From NCBI GenBank assembly GCA_045616125.1, contig JAZLGC010000012.1, positions 1 to 64,000 of the forward strand: a stretch of 64,000 nucleotides of DNA, in the 5' to 3' direction. This document shows, one piece after another, positions 8,335 to 17,022 of the stretch. The notes below the pieces were generated by a model. It was given only the letters and a program-made list of their open reading frames with translations, was not told the origin of the DNA and did no database searches. The number at the start of each line of letters is the position of its first letter. The first letter of the stretch is position 1. A program made the translations under genes and the position numbers. Source of the stretch: Treponema_I sp045616125. Its GTDB lineage: Bacteria > Spirochaetota > Spirochaetia > Treponematales > Treponemataceae.

Positions 8335-9801
8335 ATGGACTTTAACAAATCTATTATCCGTTTTTTATCTGTTTCCATTAATAATATAAACAATGTTGAA
8401 AACGGAACTATTCATGTAAACGAATTTTCTAAAAAAGACAGTTGGACTAAATATTCGCTTGACCATTCTGATGTTATTGGACTATACGGTCAAAACGGGT
8501 CTGGTAAATCAACTGTAGTAGAAGCCCTTGCTCTCCTTAAAATGTGTGTTCTTGGTGACAAGTTTTTTATTACCAATAAAGACTTTGATAAGTATGTTCA
8601 GGAAGATTTGATTACTATTGGTAAAGATTGTCTTACAGTAAAAGCTCATTTTTTGATTACAGATAATGTTGAATCTAAAATTATTGAATACGCTTTTACT
8701 TTTGGATACAAACCTAATACAGATTCAACTCTTAGAGTTAAATACAATGTAATTCTTGAGAATGAAAGTTTTTCAATTTTAAATACTGATCTGTCTGCAA
8801 CTGATTTATTTGTAAAATATTCTGCCACTGGTAAGCAGATTGTTGAACCTGTAGATTTGTATAGAAAGGTCATCGCAACTGATGACCAGCTGGCTGTTAC
8901 TTTCCAGCTTTGTAAGGTTTTGTCACAGAAGGAATGTTCTACATATCTTTTTAATTCTGAACTGATAAATATCAAAGGTCTTTCTGATGTAAGTGAATTG
9001 TATGAATACATGAAGACTTTTAGAAAGTATATCAATTCAAACTTCTGTATTATTACAAAAGATTTTACAGATATGACGTCCGCTAAAAATCTTATTCCTC
9101 TTGCTGTGAAGAATGATACTTTTGAAGCAAATGCATTTATCCGGTTTGTCGGTATTTCGTTAAAAGGTTCTCAGTTTGTTGAACAGTCTCGAAAGCCTGT
9201 TTTTACCGCTCTTATTGAAGAACTTAATACCGTAATCAATTCAATAATTCCTGATATGCAGCTTAAGATGGTTACACTCTCTACTGAACTTTCCAGCAAT
9301 AATCAGAAAGGTGATGTTGTTGAAGTTGTGTCGGTTCGTAACGGAAATGAAATTCCGCTTCGATATGAATCTGATGGAATTAAAAAATTGCTCTGTATCT
9401 TAAATTTTCTTGTTCTTATGCATAACAATCAGAATATGTTTGTTGTAATTGATGAACTTGACGCCAGCATTTTTGAATATCTTCTGGGAGAAATTCTTAC
9501 CATGCTTACAGAAAGTGGAAGAGGACAGCTGTTTTTTACTTCTCACAATCTGTATCCTCTTGAACTTCTTGATAAGGAATCCATTTTCTTTACAACTACA
9601 AATCCTCAGAACAGATATATTAAGTTCAAATACATCAAACCAAATCACAATCTTCGCGATCAGTATCTTAAGACAATTCGGCTTGGTGGTCAGGATGAAC
9701 CAGTTTATCAGGAATCAGATACAGCAAATATGCGGCTTTCATTCTATTCTGCAGGGCGAAAATTTGAAAACTTTCTTAAATCAATTCAGGAGAAGAACTA
9801 G
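8335..9801 (+). CDS. AAA_15/21-type ATPase, RloA/AbiLi-like
   Basis: 488 residues. Walker A GLYGQNGSGKSTVVEAL lies near residue 60 after an N-terminal strand typical of OLD/SMC-like ATPases; the ABC-type signature region IPLRYESDGIKKLL is near residue 340, Walker B MFVVIDELDASI near 375, and the H-loop LFFTSHN near 400. Such ATPases pair with a small TOPRIM/RloB-like gene in AbiL, RloAB and PARIS-like systems; the next gene, overlapping by one base, is a shortened candidate for that partner. A -35/-10 pair (TTGATT, 16 bases, GATACT) ends 6 bases before the ATG and there is no ribosome-binding site. The exact defence system cannot be fixed by eye. Confidence 0.68.
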   Translation: MDFNKSIIRFLSVSINNINNVENGTIHVNEFSKKDSWTKYSLDHSDVIGLYGQNGSGKSTVVEALALLKMCVLGDKFFITNKDFDKYVQEDLITIGKDCLTVKAHFLITDNVESKIIEYAFTFGYKPNTDSTLRVKYNVILENESFSILNTDLSATDLFVKYSATGKQIVEPVDLYRKVIATDDQLAVTFQLCKVLSQKECSTYLFNSELINIKGLSDVSELYEYMKTFRKYINSNFCIITKDFTDMTSAKNLIPLAVKNDTFEANAFIRFVGISLKGSQFVEQSRKPVFTALIEELNTVINSIIPDMQLKMVTLSTELSSNNQKGDVVEVVSVRNGNEIPLRYESDGIKKLLCILNFLVLMHNNQNMFVVIDELDASIFEYLLGEILTMLTESGRGQLFFTSHNLYPLELLDKESIFFTTTNPQNRYIKFKYIKPNHNLRDQYLKTIRLGGQDEPVYQESDTANMRLSFYSAGRKFENFLKSIQEKN

Positions 9802-10085
9802 TGCCGGAAAGTAAGAAAGTTGTTCTGTTTATTTTTGAAGGTGTAACAGAAAAAATTGCATTGCAAAATGAATCACGTGAACTTAGTAATACTGAAAAAA
9901 CTGATATGGCTTTTGACTTTGCATTGTCTTATCAGGGCAAAGAAAATGATTTTGTTACTTTATTGAATGATTCAAATATAAAAGTAGATGGAAGTTTTGG
10001 TCAGACCTGGTCATTTATTCAGAAGGATAATAATTCATTGCATAGACACAGTAATTTTCATCTGGCATTTGAAGATTTTATTTAA
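9801..10085 (+). CDS. Short putative TOPRIM/RloB-like remnant, GTG start
   Basis: 94 residues from a GTG that overlaps the preceding TAG stop. Residues 5-20 (KVVLFIFEGVTEKIAL) look like the first strand and catalytic Glu of a TOPRIM or RloB-type nuclease, but the rest of that fold is missing: the sequence passes straight into a charged segment and a tail, SLHRHSNFHLAFEDFI. Partners of such ATPases are usually 200 residues or more, so an internal deletion that kept the frame is the simplest reading. It may therefore be a dead component. Alternatively it is an intact small protein of unknown type. Confidence 0.45.
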   Translation: MPESKKVVLFIFEGVTEKIALQNESRELSNTEKTDMAFDFALSYQGKENDFVTLLNDSNIKVDGSFGQTWSFIQKDNNSLHRHSNFHLAFEDFI

Positions 10086-10165
10086 TTTAAACAAAAAGCT
10101 ATGTATATTTAAACTTGATATTTCCGCATGTATATGCAAAAATATTCGATAGATGGTTTTATTGA

Positions 10166-11419
10166 ATGGTTATAAACAGGGACTTTTATCTTAAAAAGCT
10201 TATTGACCGCAAAGCAAATGGAATGGTTAAGGTTGTTACTGGTATTCGCCGGTGCGGTAAATCGTTCCTGCTGTTCAATCTGTTTAAAAATTATCTTTTG
10301 CAAAACGGAATCCCCGCTGATCATATTATCGAAATTCAGTTTGATGATTTTGGCGTTAAGGAATTGCGCAAGGCTGAAGCTGCATATTCATTTGTTAAAA
10401 ATCAGATAAAAGATAAGGAACCTTATTACATTCTGCTGGATGAAGTTCAGCTTCTGGAATCTTTTGAAGATGTTTTAAACGGTTTTCTTCATATTCCTAA
10501 TGTAGACATTTATGTTACTGGCAGCAATGCTAAATTTCTTTCAAAAGATATTATTACCGAGTTCAGAGGTCGCGGGGACGAAGTTCATATTAATCCTTTG
10601 AGTTTTTCTGAGTTTATGTCTGTATATAAGGGCACTTCTTTTGACGGCTGGAAGGAGTTCATAACTTACGGCGGATTACCTGCTGTTGTTCTTTTGAATT
10701 CTGATGCTGAAAAATCTGCGTACTTAAAAAATATTTTTCAGGAAACGTATATTGCTGATATTGTTGAGCGGAACAATGTGCGGGGAACTGCAGAACTGGA
10801 AGAACTTTTGAACATTCTTTCTTCCAGTATCGGTTCTCTTACAAATCCTAAAAAACTTGCTGACACTTTTAGAAGTAAAAAGAATGTAAAAATCAGCCAG
10901 GAAACTGTAAAGAATTATCTCGAATATCTGTGCGATTCTTTTTTGATTTCCAGCAGCTACCGTTATGACATTAAAGGAAAAAAATACATAGACACTCCTC
11001 TAAAGTATTACTTTTCTGATATTGGACTTCGTAATGCCAGGTTGAATTTCCGCCAGCTGGAAGAAACTCATACCATGGAAAATATTATTTATAATGAACT
11101 TGTAAAAAGGGATTATAATGTAGATGTGGGCGTGGTTCAGATCAGCGAAAAGAATGAATCGGGCACCTGCAGTCGGGTTCAGTATGAAATCGATTTTGTA
11201 GTCAATCAGGGATATAAGCGGTATTACATTCAGTCTGCCTTCAGTATTCCCGACAGAGAAAAAATGATTCAGGAATCCAGACCTTTGTTGAAGATAGATG
11301 ATTCTTTTAAAAAAATTATCATAGAACGGGATGTTTCCAGACCATATTATTCGGAAGAAGGTATTCTTGTTATGGGAATTATGGATTTTCTTTTGAATGA
11401 AAAAAGTCTGGATTTATAG
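10166..11419 (+). CDS. AAA_14/DUF4143 ATP-binding protein
   Basis: 417 residues. It begins with NRDFYLKKLIDRKANGMVKVVTG and has Walker A TGIRRCGKSFLLFNLF near residue 24, Walker B YYILLDEVQLLESFEDVLN near 92, and the C-terminal DUF4143 domain with YYFSDIGLRNARLNF near 285 and a PD-(D/E)xK-like YEIDFVV segment near 340. These proteins are very common and often multicopy in bacteria of the gut; their function is unknown, though many lie near defence or mobile genes. The gene ends 11 bases before hsdR, so it is probably transcribed with it. Confidence 0.85.
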   Translation: MVINRDFYLKKLIDRKANGMVKVVTGIRRCGKSFLLFNLFKNYLLQNGIPADHIIEIQFDDFGVKELRKAEAAYSFVKNQIKDKEPYYILLDEVQLLESFEDVLNGFLHIPNVDIYVTGSNAKFLSKDIITEFRGRGDEVHINPLSFSEFMSVYKGTSFDGWKEFITYGGLPAVVLLNSDAEKSAYLKNIFQETYIADIVERNNVRGTAELEELLNILSSSIGSLTNPKKLADTFRSKKNVKISQETVKNYLEYLCDSFLISSSYRYDIKGKKYIDTPLKYYFSDIGLRNARLNFRQLEETHTMENIIYNELVKRDYNVDVGVVQISEKNESGTCSRVQYEIDFVVNQGYKRYYIQSAFSIPDREKMIQESRPLLKIDDSFKKIIIERDVSRPYYSEEGILVMGIMDFLLNEKSLDL

Positions 11420-11430
11420 AGAAAAGAATT

Positions 11431-12840
11431 ATGTCCACATACAACGAAGAAGCATACGAACACGCATTGGTCGAATTGTTCCGTGACACAATGTGCTATG
11501 ACTACATCTACGGTCCGGATATTGACCGCGACTTTCATTCCCCTCTCCATGACACCGTTCTCGAAGATTCCATTCGTCGTATTAATCCAAAAGCTGCTCC
11601 TTCTGCCATACACGAATCTTTCTTGAAACTTCGTAATTTTGAAAATGCAGAATTGGTAAAGAAAAATGCGCTGTTTATGGAATATCTGCAGAACGGGATA
11701 GAGGTTTCATATTCTGAAAACGGCGAAACAAAATCTGACATTATCTACATCGTTGATTATAACAACGTAAACAATAACTCTTTCATTGTAGCAAACCAGT
11801 GGACTTTTATTGAAAACTCAAACAAACGTCCTGACATCCTCCTTTTTCTGAATGGCCTTCCGGTCTGTCTTTTTGAACTGAAATCGCCCAGTCGTGAAGA
11901 GACCGATGCAAGTGAAGCCTTCTCGCAGATTCGTAACTACATGCAGGAAATTCCAAGCATGTTCATTTACAACTGTATCTGCGTTATGACTGATCAGCTT
12001 ACTTCCAAAGCCGGCACCATTACTTCTGGCGAAGACAGGTTTATGGAATGGAAGACAAAAGACGGCAATTACGAATCAAATTCGTTTGCTGATTTCACTA
12101 CCTTTTTTGAAGGCATTTTCCAGAAAGAACGACTTTTAGACATCATCAGGAACTTCATCTGCTTTAATAATGACGGCGTAAATTCGTATAAGATTCTTGC
12201 CGGGTATCATCAGTATTTTGCGGTAAAGAAAGCAGTTGAACGGACTCGACTGGCTGTTGATGGCGACGGTAAGATTGGTGTTTTCTGGCATACGCAGGGC
12301 TCTGGAAAATCTCTTTCCATGGTGTTTTATGCGCACCTTCTGCAGCAGAATATCGACTCACCGACAATCGTTGTAATTACAGACCGTAACGATCTTGATA
12401 ACCAGCTGTATTCACAGTTTGCAAACTGCAAGGATTTTCTCCGGCAGGATCCGGTACAGGCAGAAAGCCGCGAGCATCTGAAACAGCTTCTTGAAGGCCG
12501 GAAAGCTAATGGAATCATTTTTACAACAATGCAGAAGTTTGAGGAATCCAGCGAGCCGCTCAGTGACCGCAAAAATATCATCGTTATGGCCGATGAAGCT
12601 CATCGCGGTCAGTATGGTCTTGCAGAAAAAATCAAAACTTCAAAAGATGAAAACGGCAACTTGATTGCCCGCAGAACAATTGGCACTGCCCGTATTATTC
12701 GTGATTCACTTCCTAATGCCAGTTATATTGGTTTTACCGGGACTCGTCGCAAACCTTCGGTTTGCTTACCTAGTTTTGTCCGCTTCGCTACCAAAACTAG
12801 CAGTTCTTTTCCGCGAGTTTTACGCAGTAAAACTCGGTAG
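11431..12840 (+). pseudogene. hsdR: hsdR, N-terminal part, broken by a hairpin array
   Basis: Codes for the HsdR nuclease and first motor domain. The endonuclease motif is RPDILLFLNGLPVCLFELKS (near residue 130), Walker A is FWHTQGSGKSLSM (near 288) and the DEAH box is VMADEAHRGQYG (near 388). The frame reaches motif III (GFTGT, ending at base 12744), then runs into 31 non-homologous residues read from the inserted hairpins and stops at 12838-12840. Family members continue with P-I-x at this point. The remainder of the gene is open from 12851 in another frame. HsdR is needed for DNA cleavage but not for methylation, so the system would be methylation-only unless the insertion is bypassed. Confidence 0.85.
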
Positions 12841-12855
12841 CATCCGTTAGGATGC
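12745..12855. repeat. Four-hairpin array inserted in hsdR
   Basis: About 107 bases hold four consecutive hairpins: 12749-12765 (GCAAACC, loop TTC), 12770-12800 (CTAGTTTTG, 13-base loop), 12814-12836 (CGAGTTTTAC, loop GCA) and 12840-12855 (GCATCC, loop GTTA). The third closely matches a hairpin between ribBA and ribE at 22037-22059 (TGAGTTTTGC, loop GGA). This is a dispersed palindromic element, not an insertion sequence: it codes for no transposase. Confidence 0.8.
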
Positions 12856-14755
12856 GAACAGCACAATCGAAGTTTTTGGTAATTACATCGATGTTTATGA
12901 TATGACGCAGGCTGTTCAGGATGGTGCTACCCGTCCGGTGTACTACGAAAGCCGTGTCATCAAATTGAAGCTGGATGACAAGGTTCTTGAACAGATTGAT
13001 ACCGAATATGATGTTCTTGCACGGAATGCAGATGCGGAAGTAATTGAAAAAAGCAAGCATGAACTGGGGCGCATGGAAGAAATCCTTGGTCACGAAAAGA
13101 CAATCAATACATTGGTAGATGATATTCTTGAGCATTATGAAAACGAACGCCAGTATCTGTATACCGGAAAAGCAATGATAGTTGCCTACAGCCGTTCTAT
13201 TGCCATGAAGATCTTCAATCGTATTCTGGAATTACGTCCTCAGTGGGCAGGCACAACATCTCAAATCACCATTGATGGTAAACAGGTAACTGTACCAGGT
13301 GAGGATGCCCGGGTTGCTGTAGTAATGACAGAAAGCAATAAAGACCCGGAAGAATGGCGCGCAGTTATTGGGAACAAGACCCATAAACAGGAATTGGCCA
13401 CTCGGTTCAAGGATAATGATAGTCCTCTGAAAATTGCTATTGTTGTTGATATGTGGCTTACGGGATTTGATGTTCCTTCTCTTGCCACTATGTATGTGTA
13501 TAAACCTATGGAAGGCTATAACCTGATGCAGGCTATTGCCCGGGTTAACCGTGTATTCAAGGATAAGGAAGGTGGCCTGGTAGTTGACTACGTTGGCATA
13601 GCCAGTGCCTTGAAACAGGCTATGAATGACTACACAGTCCGTGACCGGGAAAACTATGGCGAAATGGATGTCGCAAAGCGGGCATTTCCAAAGTTCCAGG
13701 AAAAACTTGAAGTCTGCCGTAATCTTTTCTTTGGCTATGACTACACTCCATTTTATGATGGAACTGATTTGCAACGAGGTATGACTATCAGTGGTGCTGT
13801 AAACTTTATTATGGCAGTTGATAAGGAAGAGCAGAAACAGGCTTTTGTAAAAGAATCTCTAATGCTTAAACAATCGCTTTCTCTGTGTTCATCAATGGTA
13901 AAAGAACACCTGCGTCTTGAAGCTGCATTCTTTGAATCAGTCCGTGTTCTTGTAATGAGACTCATGTATGTAGCACCAGGAAAGAAGTTTTCGCTTAAGG
14001 AAATCAATGAACGCATTAATGAACTGCTAAAGCAGTCAGTTAAGTCAGATGGCGTCATAAATCTGTTCAGCGATGTAGAAGAAGAATTTAACCTGTTTGA
14101 CTCTAAGTTCCTGAAAGATGTTGCAAAGATGAAAAATAAAAACCTTGCAGTGGAAATGCTTAAAAAGTTGATTGCAGAGCAGGTTAAAGTGTACAAGCGG
14201 ACGAATCTTGTAAAATCTGAAAAATTCAGTGAACTGGTACAGCAGACTTTGAACCGTTATCTGAACGGTATGCTTACCAACGAAGAAGTAATTCAGGAAA
14301 TGCTCCGTCTTGCAAAAGAAATGGCAGCTGCCAGCGCCGAGGGAAACAAACTTGGTCTTTCTGATGAAGAGTTGGCATTTTATGATGCGTTGACAAAACC
14401 TGAGGCGGTAAAAGATTTCTATTCAAACGAAGACCTTGTGGCGCTGACAAAAGAACTTACAGATACTTTACGGAAGAACAAAACCATCGACTGGCAGCGG
14501 AAAGAAACTGCCCGTGCCAAAATGCGGATGATTGTTAAGAAGCTTTTGAAAAAATACCGGTATCCTCCAGAAGGACAGGAAGATGCTTTGAAAACGGTAA
14601 TCAGTCAATGTGAAATGTGGACAGATAATATATCCGATTTTGACGAAGGCGTAAGTACTATCAGTTCTATAAAACCTGTAGATTACTGGGATTCTGATTC
14701 TTTAGACGAGAACGATGGAAGTTTAATGGCTGCTGAACCGACATCCCTTAATTAA
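12851..14755 (+). pseudogene. hsdR: hsdR, C-terminal part
   Basis: The frame is open from 12851 (DANSTIEVFGNYIDVYDM), directly after the last inserted hairpin, with the first ATG at 12902. It holds the second motor domain (AMIVAYSRSIAMKIFNRI, then VDMWLTGFDVPSLATMYVYK and MQAIARVNRVF, the family's motifs V and VI) and a helical C-terminal domain that contacts the methylase. If translated alone from 12902 it would lack the nuclease and the Walker motifs. Together with the upstream part it adds up to about 1,050 residues, the usual HsdR length. The last 4 bases overlap the convergent 5'-nucleotidase gene. Confidence 0.85.
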
Positions 14756-16254
14756 ACAATCCTCTTTTCTTTTGCCCGTGCAAACAGTTCCGCGTTCATC
14801 AGATAGTGCTGCACCAGGTCGCGGATGAACCATATGTCAAAAGTGGCCTGGTCGTTGGGAACTTTCAGGGACGGATAGCCGGAGCCGCGCTGCAGATAAT
14901 CGTCAGTTGCAAGACGATAGGTGGCATCAGGGTCTACAGGACTGCCGTTGATGGTCATGGTAAAGGGGTAGTGGGGGACGGACCCTTCGACAGGCTCAGG
15001 GGTCCTATGCTGCGGCTCAGAGTGGCTGGAACTGCAATCAGGACGACTAGAGCTGAAATTAGGGTGGCTGAGCTTGTCGAAGTCCCCGGGAATGTCATGG
15101 TGCACGATGCGGACGTTGGAGCTGAAACCCAGGGTTCCCAGCACGTGCCCACGGAAGCCAGGGCCGCGACCGTCACCACGGATATGATCTGCATTAAAAC
15201 TGAGGGCCACTGCATCAAGAATCTGGCGGCCGGTTACGGTAATGGTGGTAGGATTCAGTTTTGACGGAAAGTTTTCGATAAGGCTTTTCCGGGATACGGG
15301 GCGTACCAGAGGGCCTTCTGAAATACCGGCATGCATGATGGCAAGGTCCGTGTCGCAGTGGTCTTTCAGACAGTCACAGATAAAGTTGGTCAGGGGGCTT
15401 TCGGTAAAGGGCTCAAATGCAAGCTCTCCGGCTGTAGGCAATTCGGATGCAAGTACGCTGTCGGCAAAGGTTTGCTTTTCTGACAGCAGGGCATCAAAGC
15501 CAGCGGTCTCCGTTCCTTCAACAGATTCCAACGGAATCAGCTGGTTTTCCAGAATCCTGATATCCCCATCATCAGCAATTTCAATGACTACTTTCCCCAG
15601 AAATTCGCTTTTTCCGGTCTGGTTGTAGTTTCCTTCTGCGCATACCGTGTGCGAGTGTCCACCAAGACACAGGTCAATTTCCGGCAGCTGTTTCATAAGA
15701 TGCTGTTCTACTGCCAGACCGCTGTGGCTCAGGAGAATGCAGTAATCGTACTGGCCGGAGCGGCGGTCAAGATCTGCGCGTAAAAAGGCCACCGGTTCCT
15801 GAGTCAGCAGATTGTTCATGGCAGTAAATACGTTGTACCCGTTGGGGGAAAGGTGTTCGTTGTAGTACGGGGCCGCACCCACAATAAGAAAGCGCTTTCC
15901 TCCCCGCTCAAAAATCCGGGAACCAGCAATGCCGGCAAGAGGTTTTCCATTGTTGTCCGTTACATTGGAACAGATAAAGGGGATTCCCGCTTGAGCCATG
16001 GCCGTAATGCCTTCGTTTCCCAGGTCTTCTTCACCGTTCCCGATGGTCATGGCATCAAGACCGCATGACAGAATCAGCTGGCTTGCTGCCGGCCCTTTAT
16101 CAGATTGCACAATGACATCCTTTAAGTCTGCGTAATCGCCGCTGTCCAGAAACAGGTCATCGGGTTCCCGGTGCTGTGCCAGCCAGGTGTAGATACACCG
16201 CAGGGCGTCGTAGTTTGAATGAATGTCGTTGGTGTGATAAATGGAAAACTGCAT
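14752..16254 (-). CDS. 5'-nucleotidase/2',3'-cyclic phosphodiesterase family protein
   Basis: 500 residues. The N-terminal metallophosphatase domain shows the metal ligands in IYHTNDIHSNYD, DSGDYADL, a GNGEED motif in place of the usual GNHE, LLSHSGL and GGHSHT. The C-terminal 5'-nucleotidase domain has NFICDCLKDHCDTDLAIMHAG and YRLATDDYLQRGSGY. There is no signal peptide, unusual for this mostly exported family, so it is predicted to be cytoplasmic. Residues ~390-427 (including EPQHRTPEPVEG) are encoded by a palindromic repeat inserted in frame. Substrate cannot be told; UDP-sugar or nucleotide monophosphate hydrolysis is the family norm. The His of GNHE replaced by Gly may alter catalysis. 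Confidence 0.82.
   Translation of the reverse strand: MQFSIYHTNDIHSNYDALRCIYTWLAQHREPDDLFLDSGDYADLKDVIVQSDKGPAASQLILSCGLDAMTIGNGEEDLGNEGITAMAQAGIPFICSNVTDNNGKPLAGIAGSRIFERGGKRFLIVGAAPYYNEHLSPNGYNVFTAMNNLLTQEPVAFLRADLDRRSGQYDYCILLSHSGLAVEQHLMKQLPEIDLCLGGHSHTVCAEGNYNQTGKSEFLGKVVIEIADDGDIRILENQLIPLESVEGTETAGFDALLSEKQTFADSVLASELPTAGELAFEPFTESPLTNFICDCLKDHCDTDLAIMHAGISEGPLVRPVSRKSLIENFPSKLNPTTITVTGRQILDAVALSFNADHIRGDGRGPGFRGHVLGTLGFSSNVRIVHHDIPGDFDKLSHPNFSSSRPDCSSSHSEPQHRTPEPVEGSVPHYPFTMTINGSPVDPDATYRLATDDYLQRGSGYPSLKVPNDQATFDIWFIRDLVQHYLMNAELFARAKEKRIV
14974..15087. repeat. Palindromic repeat in frame inside the 5'-nucleotidase gene
   Basis: 114 bases (38 codons) bounded by inverted arms: GGGGAC...TTCGACAGGCTCA on the left (14974-14997) and TGAGCTTGTCGAAGTCCCC on the right (15069-15087). 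The arms are members of the CCCTGAGC..GTCGAAGGG repeat family also present at 33869-33966 and 51274-51362. The element is a multiple of three and leaves the gene open. Confidence 0.75.
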
Positions 16255-16329
16255 GGAACCTCTTTTTCACTCAGTATAGCGCAAAGGAATGCGTGCCACA
16301 AACGACACCCTTTGTGGTACAGTAGTGAT

Positions 16330-17022
16330 ATGACCATAGCCATAGCTGATGATGAACAGAATATCCGTACGCCGCTGAAAGCAGCCCTGCAGAAAGAACA
16401 GTTTCAGGTACTGGAATTTGAAAACGGGCAGGAAGCCTGGAATGCCATTGCACAGCTTGATACGGCAGCGTTTCCGGACCTTTGCATCCTGGATATCATG
16501 ATGCCTGAAATGGACGGGCTGACCCTGTTCCGGAAAATCAAAGAGATATCGCCCGACACACCGGTCATGTTCCTGACATCCCGTGATGATGAATTTGATA
16601 AGGTGCTGGGGTTGGAACTGGGGGCCGATGATTATCTGACAAAACCCTATTCCATACGGGAACTGATAGCCCGCATCCATGTGATTCTGCGCCGGTATGG
16701 CAAAGCCGGCAAAACCGATGGCGGTACGGGAAGGACGATCCGCTGCGGCGATATTCTTCTGGATACGGCAGCCTATACGGCAACCCGTGGCGGAGCCGAA
16801 CTGGCACTGACGGTTACGGAATTCCGCCTGCTTGAAGCATTCCTGGCTAATCCGAAAACCGTGTTTACCCGGGAACAGCTGATTCAGAGAGCATATCCCG
16901 ATGATACATACATGAACGACCGGGCAGTAGACTGTCATATTAAACGGCTGCGGAAAAAAGTGGGCGCAGAACTGATAGAGACGGTGTACGGTCTGGGCTA
17001 CCGCCTGTCGGAGTCTGTATGA
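16330..17022 (+). CDS. creB: CreB-like OmpR-family response regulator
   Basis: 230 residues from ATG at 16330. The receiver domain has the acidic pair in IADDEQN, the phospho-acceptor Asp55 in CILDIMMPEMDG, and the Lys in DDYLTKPYS; the C-terminal winged helix has LTVTEFRLLEAFL and VDCHIKRLRKKVG. A longer in-frame reading exists upstream but the receiver starts exactly at this ATG. A -10 box TACAGT (16318-16323) lies 6 bases before the ATG and no ribosome-binding site is seen, so the mRNA may be leaderless. The kinase gene overlaps its stop (ATGA). Named CreB because the third gene is CreD; alone it would only be called an OmpR-type regulator. Confidence 0.82.
   Translation: MTIAIADDEQNIRTPLKAALQKEQFQVLEFENGQEAWNAIAQLDTAAFPDLCILDIMMPEMDGLTLFRKIKEISPDTPVMFLTSRDDEFDKVLGLELGADDYLTKPYSIRELIARIHVILRRYGKAGKTDGGTGRTIRCGDILLDTAAYTATRGGAELALTVTEFRLLEAFLANPKTVFTREQLIQRAYPDDTYMNDRAVDCHIKRLRKKVGAELIETVYGLGYRLSESV

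Noticed and set aside
12745..12855. Insertion sequence or group II intron in hsdR
   Set aside because: Only about 107 bases, no coding capacity and no intron domain V; it is a hairpin array.
13232..13774. 180-codon open frame antisense to hsdR
   Set aside because: Shadow of hsdR; composition and motifs belong to the plus-strand protein.
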